DNA from: Spirogloea muscicola
Lineage: Eukaryota > Streptophyta > Zygnematophyceae > Spirogloeales > Spirogloeaceae
Assembly: GCA_009602725.1 (NCBI GenBank)
Contig: WELB01000030.1
Location: 928,610 to 945,216 of the forward strand
DNA length: 16,607 bases
Direction: 5' to 3'
Position numbers and translations under genes: made by a program. Each line of letters starts with the position of its first letter. The stretch's first letter is position 1. Of this stretch, positions 1 to 13,509 are shown piece after piece. The notes below the pieces were generated by a model. It ran no database searches, was not told where the DNA came from, and saw only the letters and a list, made by a program, of their open reading frames with translations.

Positions 1-10
1 GCGGCCGGGG

Positions 11-3215
<3,205 letters not shown>

Positions 3216-4272
3216 ATTGCCAGTCAAAGGACGTTGTGACAAGCATGTGCTATCACAACTATTTGATTGTCGTGCATGCAAAAGCAGTTTTATATTTGAC
3301 ATCAGCAGCTTGCCACTAAAAGCAGATGCCTTGCTGGTGGCTCTGGAATGCACGCTTCCTTGACCTAAGAACCAATCAAATCGCTTAACTTCAGGAAAGC
3401 TTTTCGCACTAACTGGTAGCAGCGGTGCAGAGGAAGTTGTCAGGGAGAATGTGCTTGTAGCTAGTGTACCTCATACATGTGTAGCACTTGAGGTCTGCTA
3501 TAGCAGCTAATTCTACGACAAAAGCAGATGCCTTGCTGGCGGCAATGGCTATCAAGCTTCTACTACAGAAAGAGCCAGATATGCTTAGCCAAAGGACAGC
3601 TCTCAACACCATGAATAAGGCGGTGCGCACTACAGAGTTTTGCTCTTCGGCTGTTGCACATCGTACATACAAGTAATATCAGCAGCTTCACTACGACAAG
3701 ACTAGATGCCTGGATAGCAGCTCCGATACGCAGGCTTTCAACACAGGATGGATAACCAGACATGCTTAGCTGGGAGCAAGGCTTACGACATCAGCTAATA
3801 GCGGCAGTAAAAAATGTCAGATCCTGATAAAGTACACAGCATACAATCCAAGGAGTGGCCTCAAGAGCGCCCACGGCCAGTCTATGGCCCTGGACTGCAG
3901 TGCATCTGACCCTCCAGCAATGAAGAGAATCACCAGCTCCTTGCGAGATGGGCAAGGCATCATAGAGATTCACAGTTCCTGTCTGAGCCTCCTATCTGTA
4001 CATGCCAAAGAACCCACCCTGCATGTCTACAGCTCACAACTCAAAGCCAACTCCTGCAAATGAGTGGTAGTGGCATGAGCGCGTCGCTCCGTTGAATGTG
4101 TACGTTGACCTAATTTGCTACTCCTTGCAGCTGACCTAGAGTTATTGCAGGGAGACTGCGCTCTCTAATAACCTGCACTCCCGTGAACTGCCATGTACAT
4201 GCAGGGGAATCACCAGCAGATCAGCGACAAGTCTTGTTACCATCTTGCGAAGCCCACCATACAGCAACCTGA
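3216..4272. other. Convergent intergenic spacer with no supported gene
   Basis: About 1.06 kb lie between the sterol reductase stop and the J-protein stop on the opposite strand, so both 3' UTRs should fall here. Open frames in this stretch are short and resemble no family. Its first half holds degenerate repeats (next entry). From about 3800 to 4270 I see no repeat, RNA gene or coding signal. The typical green algal TGTAA polyadenylation motif was not spotted in it on the plus strand. Confidence 0.6.
3296..3812. repeat. Degenerate direct repeats spaced about 180-200 bp
   Basis: Copies share a core like acgacaaaagcagatgcctt, preceded by a tatagcagc or atatcagcagc block. Cores lie near 3321, 3523 and 3701, with a shorter partial copy (tacgacatcagctaatagcgg) near 3783. 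The flanks of copies 2 and 3 also resemble each other (tcatacatgtgtagcac versus tcgtacatacaagtaat; atgcttagc recurs at about 3580 and 3770). It looks like a decayed tandem array or fragments of an old repeat. No terminal inverted repeats or transposase were seen. Confidence 0.55.
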
Positions 4273-5394
4273 TTAGCAGTTGATCCCTTCTACATCAAAG
4301 GCAGGTACCCTTCGAAAGAACACCAATGCAAAGCACACTGATGAGATAAAAGTACAGCATTGCAAGGAGCAGTACCAGTCTGCTTGATTTCTGATCCCTA
4401 GTCCACTGCAGGTGAGTATGAGGCACTTAAATCGATCCAAGTATTCCTGCAAAGCCAGGAGAAGGGGATGCATAACTGAGAGGCGTCGTCACAGCTCGTG
4501 AATTGAACAGAAAGCAGCAGATGCCACAGTTGAATGCAGCACAGAGGAAATAAGGAGGCCACTGGTGGTGGTGAAGCAGCTCGACAGGCCCAAAAGCTGA
4601 GGGAGACCATACCCCAATGCTGTACAGCCCTACATCATAATCACCGCGGACATCGTATGCTTCTCTCTTGGCAGGGTCGCTCAAGACTGCACTATCACAA
4701 CGTTCACTTTCAGCACGACATGTGAGCAGCCACATGAGGTTCTAGCTGCGCCACCAACCTCGCAGTCCCTGCCCGTACAGTGGCAAACCACTAACTTGCG
4801 ACAGCGATCCAGCAATCTTACACGTGCAATATTTGAAGCCTTTTTTATGTCAAGCACCGACATCATTGTCATCAGGACCACTGTCCGAACCAGGCCGACT
4901 ACCAGGGCAACGGACCAAGAGCTTTGGAGTAGCAATGACGGCCGACATTGGACAATGCGATGCATCAAATCTTGAGGCATACCTCGATAAGCTTCGCTGA
5001 TCTCCTGGAATCGCAATGTTGCCTGCGCATCACCTTTGTGCTTGTCTGGATGCCACTTCTGGAAGTCACGCACGTGATTATTGTCAATGTTTGGCCCTTC
5101 TATGTGGGCATGATACCAGAGTAGCCTTGTGTCGAGTCTGTGCCGACCACTTCAGATTGCTCCCTGTGCCCTTGGAAGTAGCAGACAGTCCGCGGACACA
5201 AGCTGCAAACCCTTTGCGCTGGCTTGCACGGCCAGGCAAGGAGCTATTCTCATGATAGATGCTGCTGCGTCAGAAGGCTAGCCCTTGCACGAGGTCGAGT
5301 CGAGACAAGCACGCACCAGCGCCAGTCGGAGGTAGGTCGTACGTATCTCCTCGTCAGTGGCATCGTAGTCCACTCCGAGCGTCCTGTAGTAATC
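4273..5394 (-). CDS. Small J-domain (DnaJ/Hsp40) protein, first exon unresolved
   Basis: A co-chaperone that would stimulate Hsp70 ATPase through its J domain. Exons on the minus strand: 5394-5317, 5058-4983, 4686-4613, 4446-4273, joined in phase to give 133 residues and a TAA stop. Helix I/II is DYYRTLGVDYDATDEEIR; the exon border falls just before KWHPDKHKGD, which carries the essential HPD; helix III/IV ends AYRVLSDPAKREAYDVRG. No glycine/phenylalanine or zinc-finger region follows, so it is type III. The last exon begins EYLDRFKCLILTCSGLGI, a tail I recognise from small plant J proteins; its function is unknown. A CAG acceptor stands directly before DYY, so an upstream start exon is expected at 5395-6053, but that frame is also open to 5937. 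The 39 residues after SGLGI are not conserved in any family I know, so the last exon could splice again. Confidence 0.85.
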
Positions 5395-6053
5395 CTGGCA
5401 GGACGGAGGGAGGACGGGATGAGGGGCTGTGGGAGGCGCCCCCGGTGTGCGGGCGGAGCTGGCCACGAGCGCGCAGGTGGCAGCCGGCCCCGGCAGAGCA
5501 GGGCCGGAGCCGGCGCGGTGCGGCGCGGGAGGGCCAGCGTGGTGCCANGGGCGGGGGTGGGGAATGAGGATAGGGAGGGGCGTGGCCGACGTGGCCCCCC
5601 GTGCCTCCGCCGTCGGGGCCTCTCGCGGCCCGTCTCTCGGGGGCCCCGCCGCCCGGCTCCCGCCGTTTGTGGCCGCCGTCGCTGTTGTGGTGGAGGTGGT
5701 GCAGAAAGTGGCTCTCCCAACGGAGTCCCCGGCGCCCACCTCTCCCCCGTCTCCCCTGCATCGCCTGGAATGGGCCACCCTTTCCTGCCACGCGCACCGC
5801 GCGCCCTCGCTCCCGATGACACGCCGGCGCAGCCGCTGCCGGCACACTCTCGCGACCACGCCCGCCCTGCGGGATGAGCTCGCAGCCGCCACCCCGTGCC
5901 CAAACACCAACGCTCCCCCCCCCCCCCCCCCCCCCACCCCCCCCCCCCCCAGCAGAGCGCAGGCTGCAGAGCCCCGCTACCCTGCTCGCCCCTGCCTCGC
6001 ATTCATTGGCCACGGCGAGCAGTGGCTGGGTCTCAACCTCAGCCGCACCCGCT
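5395..6053 (-). other. GC-rich region between SEC20 stop and J-domain exons
   Basis: This should hold the SEC20 3' UTR and the promoter and first exon of the J-protein gene. Three minus frames are open over much of it, as expected from base composition, and no one of them can be preferred. One undetermined base sits at 5548. A minus-strand ATG near 5760 (reading MQGRRGRG) is a possible start, but its nearest donor does not match the phase of the next exon. Confidence 0.5.
5915..5950. repeat. C21-A-C14 homopolymer tract
   Basis: Twenty-one C, one A and fourteen C lie between the SEC20 stop and the J-protein gene, so the transcribed minus strand is G-rich and could form a G-quadruplex. Length is unreliable in such tracts, and any reading frame crossing it is uncertain. 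Confidence 0.9.
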
Positions 6054-8603
6054 TCACAGCTCATCGTGCACGCTCGACGACACCCCCCTCCTTCCAGACT
6101 CTGCAGTCGGCGGCAGCTCTTCACCACCTTCCACTTCCCTGCCCTTCTCCCCGAGCCGCTGCTCCTGTGCTCTGCCCGCTGGCAGCAGCAGCAACGTATC
6201 CTCCTCATCTACCTGTGCCTCTGCAGCTAGTACCGGTGGTGGCTGCACCTGCACGTCCTGTGCTGCAGCCACCTCTCGGTCCTCCAGCCTCTCTTCGCAC
6301 ACCTCTGCATCCACTGCAGTTGATAACAGCACAAGAGGTTCCTGCAGCGCCAAGCCTTCAGCCGCCTCGTGCTTCTGCTGCCCCTCTCTGCCCATGTTTG
6401 CATCCACGGCTGCCGGCGGTGCATGCAACTCCGCCGCTGCAGGCGCCTCTTGTTTCTGCTGCTGCTGCTGCACCTGTAGATCCTGTGCTGCAGCCACCTC
6501 TCCGTCCTGCAGCCTCTCTTCGCACACCTCTGCATCCACTGCGGTTGATAACAGGAGTGGAGGTTCCTGCAGCCCCAAGGTCTCAGCCGCCTCGTGCTTC
6601 TGCTGCCCATTTCTGCCTACATTTGCATCAACAGCTGCTGGTGGCGGTGCATATACATGCAACTCTGCTGCTGCAGGCGCCTCGTGCTTCTGTTGCTGCT
6701 GCGGCAGCAGCCGAGCCGACCGCACCAAGCCAAGGCGCTTGTTGAGAATGTAGAAGCACACCAGCAGGAAGAATAGCAGTCCCGCCACCAGAATCAACCT
6801 GCACCCAGATGTGGCCAACACATTTAGGCATTGGGGATCGCTTGCTATTGCGGTCTGCCTCCGCTACCTCAAGGAGGCCTCAGTGCATCTGGTGGAGATA
6901 AAAGAATCACAGACAGTGACATGCCTTCGTTTGTACCTGTCAAGCACATCCTGCCTTTGGAGAACAGAGAGCAAGCGCCGCGTCATTTTCAGCAGCGTCC
7001 TTTGCCCTTTATACTCCTCGTCTGCTTTCTGCAATGTGTGGTGCGACTCCGCTGAAACAAGACAAAGACAGGCACACTCAGGCATTAGAGGCTGCCAGCT
7101 TTCGAGAGTTGTGGCAAGAGCTGATAAAGAAAGTGGATGCACGTGGGATCCCTTATAAAGTCAGATGTATCACCCATGACTGCGAGCGTCTGTCCCCCCC
7201 GTGCCACCTCCTGCAGAGACGAACAATATAGTGCAAGGTCAGGTTCAGTCTGGCATGCAAAGGAGCTCAAGGAGTCTGTGTTCATCAGAAGTAGGTGGCA
7301 CAGCCTCGTCAAGGAGGTGTTGGGCAAGGCACTGAACCACCTTCCAAGCTTGCATGGCAGTGAAAGCAAGGTGCACTGTGCATGCACCTTGTCACAGTTA
7401 AGCAGGCAAGGCACCTGAGCCATCAGCTGTCGAGTACGTCTGAGGCTGTCCGTGACACTCTCAGCTGTATCGACCATCCCAGCTTGCGTCCTGCACGCAC
7501 GGATGTGCTCTTTCCACAGTGTCAAAGTAGGATGTGGACAAGGCAATGCAAATACACCTCAGCACTTGAGTGTGCACTGACCTGGAGCAGGGCTAGTCTG
7601 AGTGTTGGAGACGCTGACAAAAGCATGCTGAGTAATAAGCTGCCTGCAAATCGATGTGAATTTGAAGAACTTACTGCAGCTTTTGCCTTCGAGCTGCAGC
7701 ATCCTCAGTCCCACCCAAGAGCAGCTCCCTCTGGGAGCAGAGCCATTGCAGAGCCATCGCGAGACGAGCTCTCAGCACACTCTCACTGCCTTGCCAATAA
7801 CTATCATGAACACAACCGCAGGTCCATTGATCCTCTAACTGCCACTGGAAAGAGTAGCCAGAGAGCACATCCATTGAAGACTACATCTTGCACTGCCAGC
7901 AGCATCAATGGAGAGCATAGGCACGAATTTATGCCTCTTGCTTTGCCAGCAGGGCTTCATTCGCATGCGCTTGCAGATTTGCATTCCGAAGCTTCACTCG
8001 AAGACTGCAAATAGGTGCATGGAGGTGAAGAGTCAGAGCAAACCCCTGCGAAAGGCCACTCTCCCTTTCGTTACTGCAGTTAGTCACCCCACTTCAAGAG
8101 CACCAGCCAGGATAAGCTCGTGGCGGTGCTGAAAGGTGAAGGAATGAGACGACAAGCAGCTCAACCTTTTGTAAAGAGACCCAATGCTGAACAGCCACCC
8201 CGCTTCGTGCTGGACAGTACCTGCCGTACTGTCCCCGACAGCTTCGTAGCTCCGTCTCGACGAGATCGCAGTCTTCGAGGCTGCAACAGGCTGACTAGTT
8301 GCTGTCAATCTTGCCAGGGCCCCTCCGCGGCCCCGACGCCTTGTGTTGTTGAGTTCGACGCACAGGATGTACATTGACGAACAGAGCGGCAGGCTACAGA
8401 GAGGCTGGTGCGCAGATGTACCTGTCCTGCTCTGCCGCAAGCAGCTCCAGGTCCCTCAGCTGCCTCCGCATCGCAACGAACTCGTCTTGCACGCTGGCAT
8501 TGAGCCGCTGCAGGGTGACGCTGGGCGTCGGTCTGCTGGCACCCAGGGGCCTGTGGTGGAAGCTCGAGATCAGAGCCAGCGCGGCCTCCACTCTCTCCAC
8601 CAT
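6054..8603 (-). CDS. SEC20: SEC20 ER SNARE with repeated luminal tail and C-terminal HDEL
   Basis: Sec20 is an ER t-SNARE (with Ufe1 and Use1 in yeast) that accepts Golgi-derived COPI vesicles. Exons: 8603-8422, 8280-8221, 8004-7935, 7730-7675, 7490-7415, 7210-7174, 7051-6937, 6798-6054; all phases fit and give 446 residues with a TGA stop. A cytosolic coiled coil (LELLAAEQD, SLRVKLRNANLQAHA, RELLLGGTE) leads to the SNARE motif at about residues 128-198 (ESVTDSLRRTRQLMAQEV to LLSVLQRQDVLDR), closely plant-like. The anchor LILVAGLLFFLLVCFYIL at about 200-217 is followed by a 229-residue luminal tail holding two repeats of about 75 residues and ending VHDEL. Yeast Sec20 is likewise type II and ends in HDEL. 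One 37-nt exon (7210-7174) and one GC-AG intron are needed. I chose the ATG at 8603 because MVERVEAAL opens the coiled coil; an upstream exon starting at 8848 (MAAAVAPAP) is possible. Confidence 0.92.
6246..6703 (-). repeat. Two tandem in-frame repeats of about 225 bp in SEC20
   Basis: The segments 6246-6470 and 6471-6703 are closely similar along their length. Each encodes a unit running from a glutamine stretch through KHEAPAAAELH or KQEAPAAAELH, AAVDAN, GQQKHEAAE, LLSTAVDAEVCEERL to EVAAAQD. The copy nearer the membrane has extra residues (VYAPPP against APP). Units are acidic and rich in alanine, glutamate and glutamine, each with one cysteine. The membrane-distal copy is exactly 75 codons. 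Confidence 0.9.
7731..7934 (-). other. GC-AG intron in SEC20
   Basis: The exon reading LLAKQE must join RELLLGGTED, a block conserved in plant Sec20. No GT lies between that block and the in-frame TAA reached just after AKQEA. The border is AG|GCATAA at 7935/7934, with a CCCAG acceptor at 7731. A donor at CTG|GCAAAG slightly upstream would also be GC and would lose conserved residues. Confidence 0.7.
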
Positions 8604-8924
8604 GCCTTGCCACGCCTGCCAGCCCACGCGGCGCGCAGGAGGAAGCTGAGCAGACGGGACGACGTGTGGCGCGCGGAGCCCGCGGCAGGGGAGGCGGAAC
8701 AGGGTGGAGCCCCTTGGAGAAGGCCGGGCCAGCCGAGGCGCCGTCCTTGGCCAGGTCGTGCCTGCAGGAGGGCGGCGAGCTCGGGCGGCGGCGGGGGCAC
8801 GGCTGACGCTGCGGCGAGCGCGGGTGCAGGCGCCACGGCGGCCGCCATGGGAGCCCCGTCGTGAGCAGGTCCCGCGAGGGGCGAGGGTTTGGGATTCCAG
8901 CATCGCGAGGCCTCGTCCCGAGCC
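8604..8924. promoter_or_regulatory. Divergent promoter region of SEC20 and the DEAD-box helicase
   Basis: 321 bp of GC-rich sequence separate the chosen SEC20 ATG (8603, minus) from the helicase ATG (8925, plus). It must hold both 5' UTRs and promoters. No TATA box was seen. If SEC20 instead begins at 8848 the gap shrinks to 76 bp. Confidence 0.5.
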
Positions 8925-11900
8925 ATGGCGGCCGCCCGCCGCCGCGCGCGCTCTGCCGGCCCGGCCGCGCTCGCCTTCCCCGCCTCAGGCTGGCAGGACG
9001 ACGTGCCCTGGGAGGACGCCACGCCTGCCGACGCTGCGGAGCTCCTTGCCGGCAGCACCGAGTTCGGTGAGCTGGGCTCCTGCCGCGCCCCTGCCCAGGC
9101 CTCCGTGCCGGGCCCCGTGGCGTGGCAGCGCCAGCGGCAGCGCCTGCTGGCTGGGCGTGCCCTTGGTCCTCCGAGCCCTCAACTACTTGGCTCTGGCCAT
9201 GTCCCTGGCGGCCAGGCTTTGCGGGCCTTGAGGAGATTGAGGGCGAAGTGTTCACCCTGGCCGCCGAGGCGGCGGGGGTCGGCCTTCCTAGTGGACCAGG
9301 GGACGGAAGTCGACCACGGGCGAGCCTCTCCAAGACAGCTGCGCGAGACAAGCTCGGCAAGCGCAAGGCACAGAGCAGCAGCACGAAGCCCGACACTGCT
9401 GAGGCAGCTGGGAAGGCTTCACGTGTCAAGAAGGAAAGGCTGTCCGCATCTGTGCACAAGCAGACAAGCACGGCGGAGGAGATTGACGCGAGAGTTGGGA
9501 CCACTGAGGTGGCGGAGACGGGCCCTGGGGAGGAGCTTGGCGACGAAGAGCAGGTGCAGGATGCCGTGGCTCCAGCAGGAGAAGTGGCGCCCCTGACACG
9601 GAAGCAGCGCAAGGCTTCCAAATGGAAGGACCGCATGCGAGCCGCGAAGACGGAGTCCAACCAAGCCTCTGCTGCTCAGGCTTCAGGTGAGCGTGCTTAG
9701 GGCTGCTGAGCGGCGGCTGTGGGCACTTTTGTATCACCGCTAAAAACACACCAGGATCTGCTCATCAGCCACCGTCATGTGGCCTGATAAGAGTAAAACG
9801 CGTGTCAGTAGTCGCCTGAAGAGGCTGTCGATCGTGAAAATCGTGTTGGTGTGGGTGGCTTAAGGACAGAAGCAGGAGGAGCAGCCGTGGCAGCGCCGTC
9901 AGCAGCTTTGCCAGACGAGCGGCTCCAGGTTAGTGTCGCCCACTGAGCCCACCAAGGGCCTGCACGGAAGTTGTCTGTTGAATTGGACCAAAGACTAGGC
10001 CTTCATGAGCACCTCTACAAGGTGATGGCTAGGTGAGGCTCACCATCGAGGCTACCTGGAGTGGAACGTGAAGTGAGAGCCACCCAATGTTCAAGCCTCA
10101 AAGCTCTTCATTTGGAATATGCAGGAGTCAGGGGCAGAGTTGGCTGGAGAGTCAGCTGGAGAGTTGCATGGGGCAGGCATTGGAGGGGGCTGGAGTGAGC
10201 TGAGGCTGCATCCCCTTATCCAAGAAGCGCTGGCGAAGCTGGGCTTCACGTGCCCAACACCGATCCAGAAGGCGTGCATCCCTGCTGCGGCGCACAGGGG
10301 CAAAGTGAGATCCCTTCATATACCATTCCCGCACACTTGAGGCCCTATCATCATTTTTCAGTGATGTGCCATTTATGCACTGCCCAGCTTGTAGTCGTGT
10401 ATGATAGTCCTTCTAATCCTCAAACCTTTCCTCGCAAGTCATGTGGTTATCCTGTCTCCATTGTATTAGTGGAGTCGCAGCAATACTCTTTACTGTCTTG
10501 CTTTACTGAGGGGTGTGGTGATGTGGAGATTTCGGGGTCGCTATTGCTAGTCTGAAGCCACGTGTCTTGAGCTTGCGCAAACATGTCTTTGCTACTTTGT
10601 GCCTGCAGATCCTCTTACCTCCCCTTCCTTGTTTAGGGTTTAGTATTTAGAGGTAGTCGCCCTGAGCCACTTTCTAGTTGGCTTTGACAAGAAGCAAGCC
10701 TTTGCGCAGGATGTAGTGGGAGCAGCCGAGACAGGCTCTGGAAAGACCTTGGCTTATGGTCTTCCGATCTTTCACCGCTTGCTGAACGAGCGAGACTCTG
10801 AAGGAGGTGAAGCAGTGGTGAAGGGTTTGCGAGCGCTGGTCTTGGCACCGACGCGAGAGCTCGCGCTGCAGGTGTGCAGTCACCTGACGGCGGTGGGCAA
10901 GGTGGCAGGCATCAGATGCATTGCTCTTGTTGGGGGCATGGCACCTCAAAAGCAGCAGCGCCTCCTGAGCCTGAGGCCAGAGGTAGTGGTGGCAACTCCA
11001 GGCCGCCTCTGGGAGCTCATCTCTTCCGGAGAGCCCCATGTCATGGATGTGAGTGATAACCCCTACTTTTGCTTTGTCGAGCTGCTCTGTGTTACATCTT
11101 ACCTGCAAGAGGCAACCTTTGCGAGTATGGCTTGCAACAAGTGCATCTCTGGGAGCTTTGGTAGTCAGGATTTCCTGCCAATGAGGTATGCACCCTTGCG
11201 CTGTGCAGCTGCAGCAGCTGTCCTTCCTGGTGCTAGATGAAGCGGACCGCATGGTCGAGAAGGGGCACTTTCAGGAGCTGGACTTCATTCTACAGATGCT
11301 GCCTCCGGTTGCCGGCACCAAGCTTCCCGATGCCAATGGTACGAGGCAGCCCATTGAACTCTGGCAGTCTTCTTACAGGACAGCTCCAATACCACTGCAG
11401 CCACTTTGTGTTGAATGCTCGAATCTTTCGATGCCCTGGCGTGGCCTCCTTGCAGGTTCTGCAGCTCCATCAGTGGCAAGGAGGCGGCAAGTCTTACTGT
11501 TCTCTGCCACTCTGGCCCTGCCTGGAGGGTTCAAGAAGAAGCTGGAGAGCACCCATGCGCAGGTTGCTGTACATCTCTACTGTCTTCTCTTGACATGGAG
11601 CACCTTCGGCAAAAGCCAGCTTCGCTGTCCACTACGTGCTTTAAGGCCTGATGGTTACTTAGCTTCTGGTGCAGACAAGCAAGCGGGTGCAGAAGTCCGC
11701 TGCCAAGAGCATCGCGTCACTCATCCAGAAGGCTGGCATCAGCCGGAAAGCCACCATCGTAGACCTCACTACAACGCAGATTGTGGCTGGCAAGCTTGAG
11801 GAAGCTGTTATTGAGTAAGTGCTTGACAAGCCTCGCATTTGTTGCAGATTGCCTGGACCACCTCGTGGGGTCTTCCTTTGTGACTCCCATCTTGTGATAT

Positions 11901-13463
11901 GCCCTTGCCTTGTTGATAAAGCGTGGAGGCTTTATCATCTTGTGAGCATCTTGCCAACGTGGCTTGTGTCAGGTGCCTAGAGGAAGAAAAGGACAGGACA
12001 CTGTACTACGTGCTCGCAGTGCACGGCCTTGGCCGCACTCTTGTCTTCTGCACGGCAATCTCGGCCGTGCGCAGGGTGGCTGCACTTTTACGGCTTCTGC
12101 AAGTGCCCTCCTGGCCACTGCATGCTGAGCTGCAGCAGCGCCAGCGCCTCAATCACCTGGACCGCTTCCAGCAGTCAAACAATGGTGTGCTGGTGGCTAC
12201 AGATGTTGCAGCAAGGGGCCTGGACATTCCAGCTGTCCGCACCGTTGTCCACTATCAACTGCCCCATGCAGCAGATGTGAGCAGTCCAGCACCCGGCAGA
12301 TGTCTACTGCACGATACAGTGGCATGATACTCCGAGGCTGACTAGCTGGGTTGCTTGCAGGTCTATGTACATCGATGTGGTCGCACAGCGAGAGCCGCCA
12401 CGGATGGGTGCAGTATTGTGTTGCTGTCACCTAAGGATCGCGCCAAGTATCGAGCCCTTTGCAAGGCGCTCTCCAGGGTGTGCCCCTCTCAGCATGCTGG
12501 TCCCGCAACCTGCCTTCTTGTCTTTCACTCCAGGAGGTGGGAAGGAACCGCTGATCCATGTGAGTGTCGAGAGACTGGACATGAGGTGACATTTGTTGAA
12601 GAGGATTGACTGCCTGACTGCAGGAGGCAGGGCTGCCAAATTTCCCGGTGGACGAGTCATACTTGCCAGCCGTACAGGAGCGTGTGGTGTTGGCCCTTCA
12701 GTTGGATAAAGTTCTACACACGGTCTCACAGGTTTGTTTCACGTCGTCTGGAAAGTCACATACATAGCAGGCTCTTTCATCAAGCCGAAAGCAGCTGAAT
12801 ACGAGGAGTCGCTGGCATCCTTGACTCTGACAACCAAAGACAGTAACGGTGTTCTCAGGCATCTGCTAGAAGCACATGGTTGAAGCGCCAAGCGGATGAG
12901 TTGGGGCTGGATTTGGACGAGGACAAGCTAGAAGAGACGTTAAAGCCAGGGCGCCTTAAGGATAGGCCAGCACGGTCTTCAGGCAATGCGTCTACATATC
13001 AGAAATTTACATCAGGGCTTGCGCAAAGGCTTCAAAAGGTTGGCCCCCCTTGCGACCCCAGAATGCACATTGAAGTCATGGGCAGCTTGCCTGGATGATG
13101 GCCTGACGTGTCATGAATCTGAGCAGGAACTTGTGGCCAAGCTGCATCAACCTCTACTTCCAAGAGGCCTTTCCCGCTCTTATGCTACTGGGGTGCGTGC
13201 TTTCCACATCAGACGAGTACGTTTGTAAACCATACCAATGAGATATTTCCAATCTGGTCAACTGCCATCAACTGATGCTTTGCCCCCCATACTTTTGGCA
13301 GATGGGCATGAGCCTGCTCCTGGCTATGCACCTCAAAAAGCTGCAAGATGTCAAGCTGCTGAAACAAAGGCAGACACTGGTCGTTGGTTACGAGACCCAA
13401 GAAGCTTTGTCTGCCCTTCGAAGGGCCAGAACATTTCAAGAAAAGAACGTTAACCAGGAGTGA
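8925..13463 (+). CDS. DEAD-box ATP-dependent RNA helicase, DDX24/Mak5 (plant RH13) type, 14 exons
   Basis: This family remodels pre-rRNA during 60S ribosome assembly in the nucleolus. Exons: 8925-9066, 9216-9686, 9870-9928, 10125-10304, 10710-11048, 11209-11338, 11456-11562, 11675-11814, 11973-12276, 12361-12477, 12624-12731, 12859-13038, 13127-13192, 13302-13463, all in phase; 834 residues, TGA stop. The N-terminus has the family block WEDATPAD...FAGLEEIEG, then a basic, charged linker ([17 protein letters not shown]). Core motifs: Q motif FTCPTPIQ (about 265-272), I AETGSGKT (290-297), Ia PTRELA (331-336), TPGR (380-383), II DEAD (407-410), III SAT (457-459), [11 protein letters not shown] (about 598-607), [10 protein letters not shown] (628-635). 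The C-terminus has the family features [31 protein letters not shown] and [15 protein letters not shown]. All catalytic residues are present. The last exon ([27 protein letters not shown]) is less conserved but fits plant homologues. Confidence 0.93.
10305..10709 (+). other. Longest helicase intron (405 nt)
   Basis: It separates the Q-motif exon (ending HRGK) from the Walker A exon (beginning [13 protein letters not shown]), with a GTGAGA donor and a TTTGCGCAG acceptor. It is more AT-rich than the flanking exons. I see no coding sequence, RNA gene or repeat in it. Confidence 0.75.
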
Positions 13464-13509
13464 GAATGTTGACCAAAAGGAGTGAGTGAAGGTGGATCAA
13501 ACAGTCGCT

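Noticed and set aside
3216-4272. A possible transposon remnant or small RNA gene in the convergent spacer
   Set aside because: No terminal inverted repeats, transposase-like frame or tRNA fold was seen; only degenerate direct repeats are supported.
5429-6745. A 438-residue open frame on the plus strand, proline/alanine-rich, and an overlapping 285-residue serine/cysteine-rich frame at 5896-6753
   Set aside because: Both run antisense to the SEC20 luminal exon and the GC-rich region. Their apparent repeats mirror the SEC20 duplication, and one crosses the C21-A-C14 tract and the N. SEC20 has splice, family and HDEL support on the other strand.
7382-8014. A 210-residue plus-strand open frame
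   Set aside because: It lies antisense to SEC20 exons 3-5 and has no recognisable domain.
8305-9660. A 451-residue minus-strand open frame, arginine/proline-rich
   Set aside because: It is antisense to helicase exons 1-2 and out of frame with the SEC20 exons it overlaps. Composition is typical of GC-rich antisense frames.
10674-11252. A 192-residue minus-strand open frame
   Set aside because: It is antisense to the helicase exons carrying motifs I, Ia, TPGR and II.
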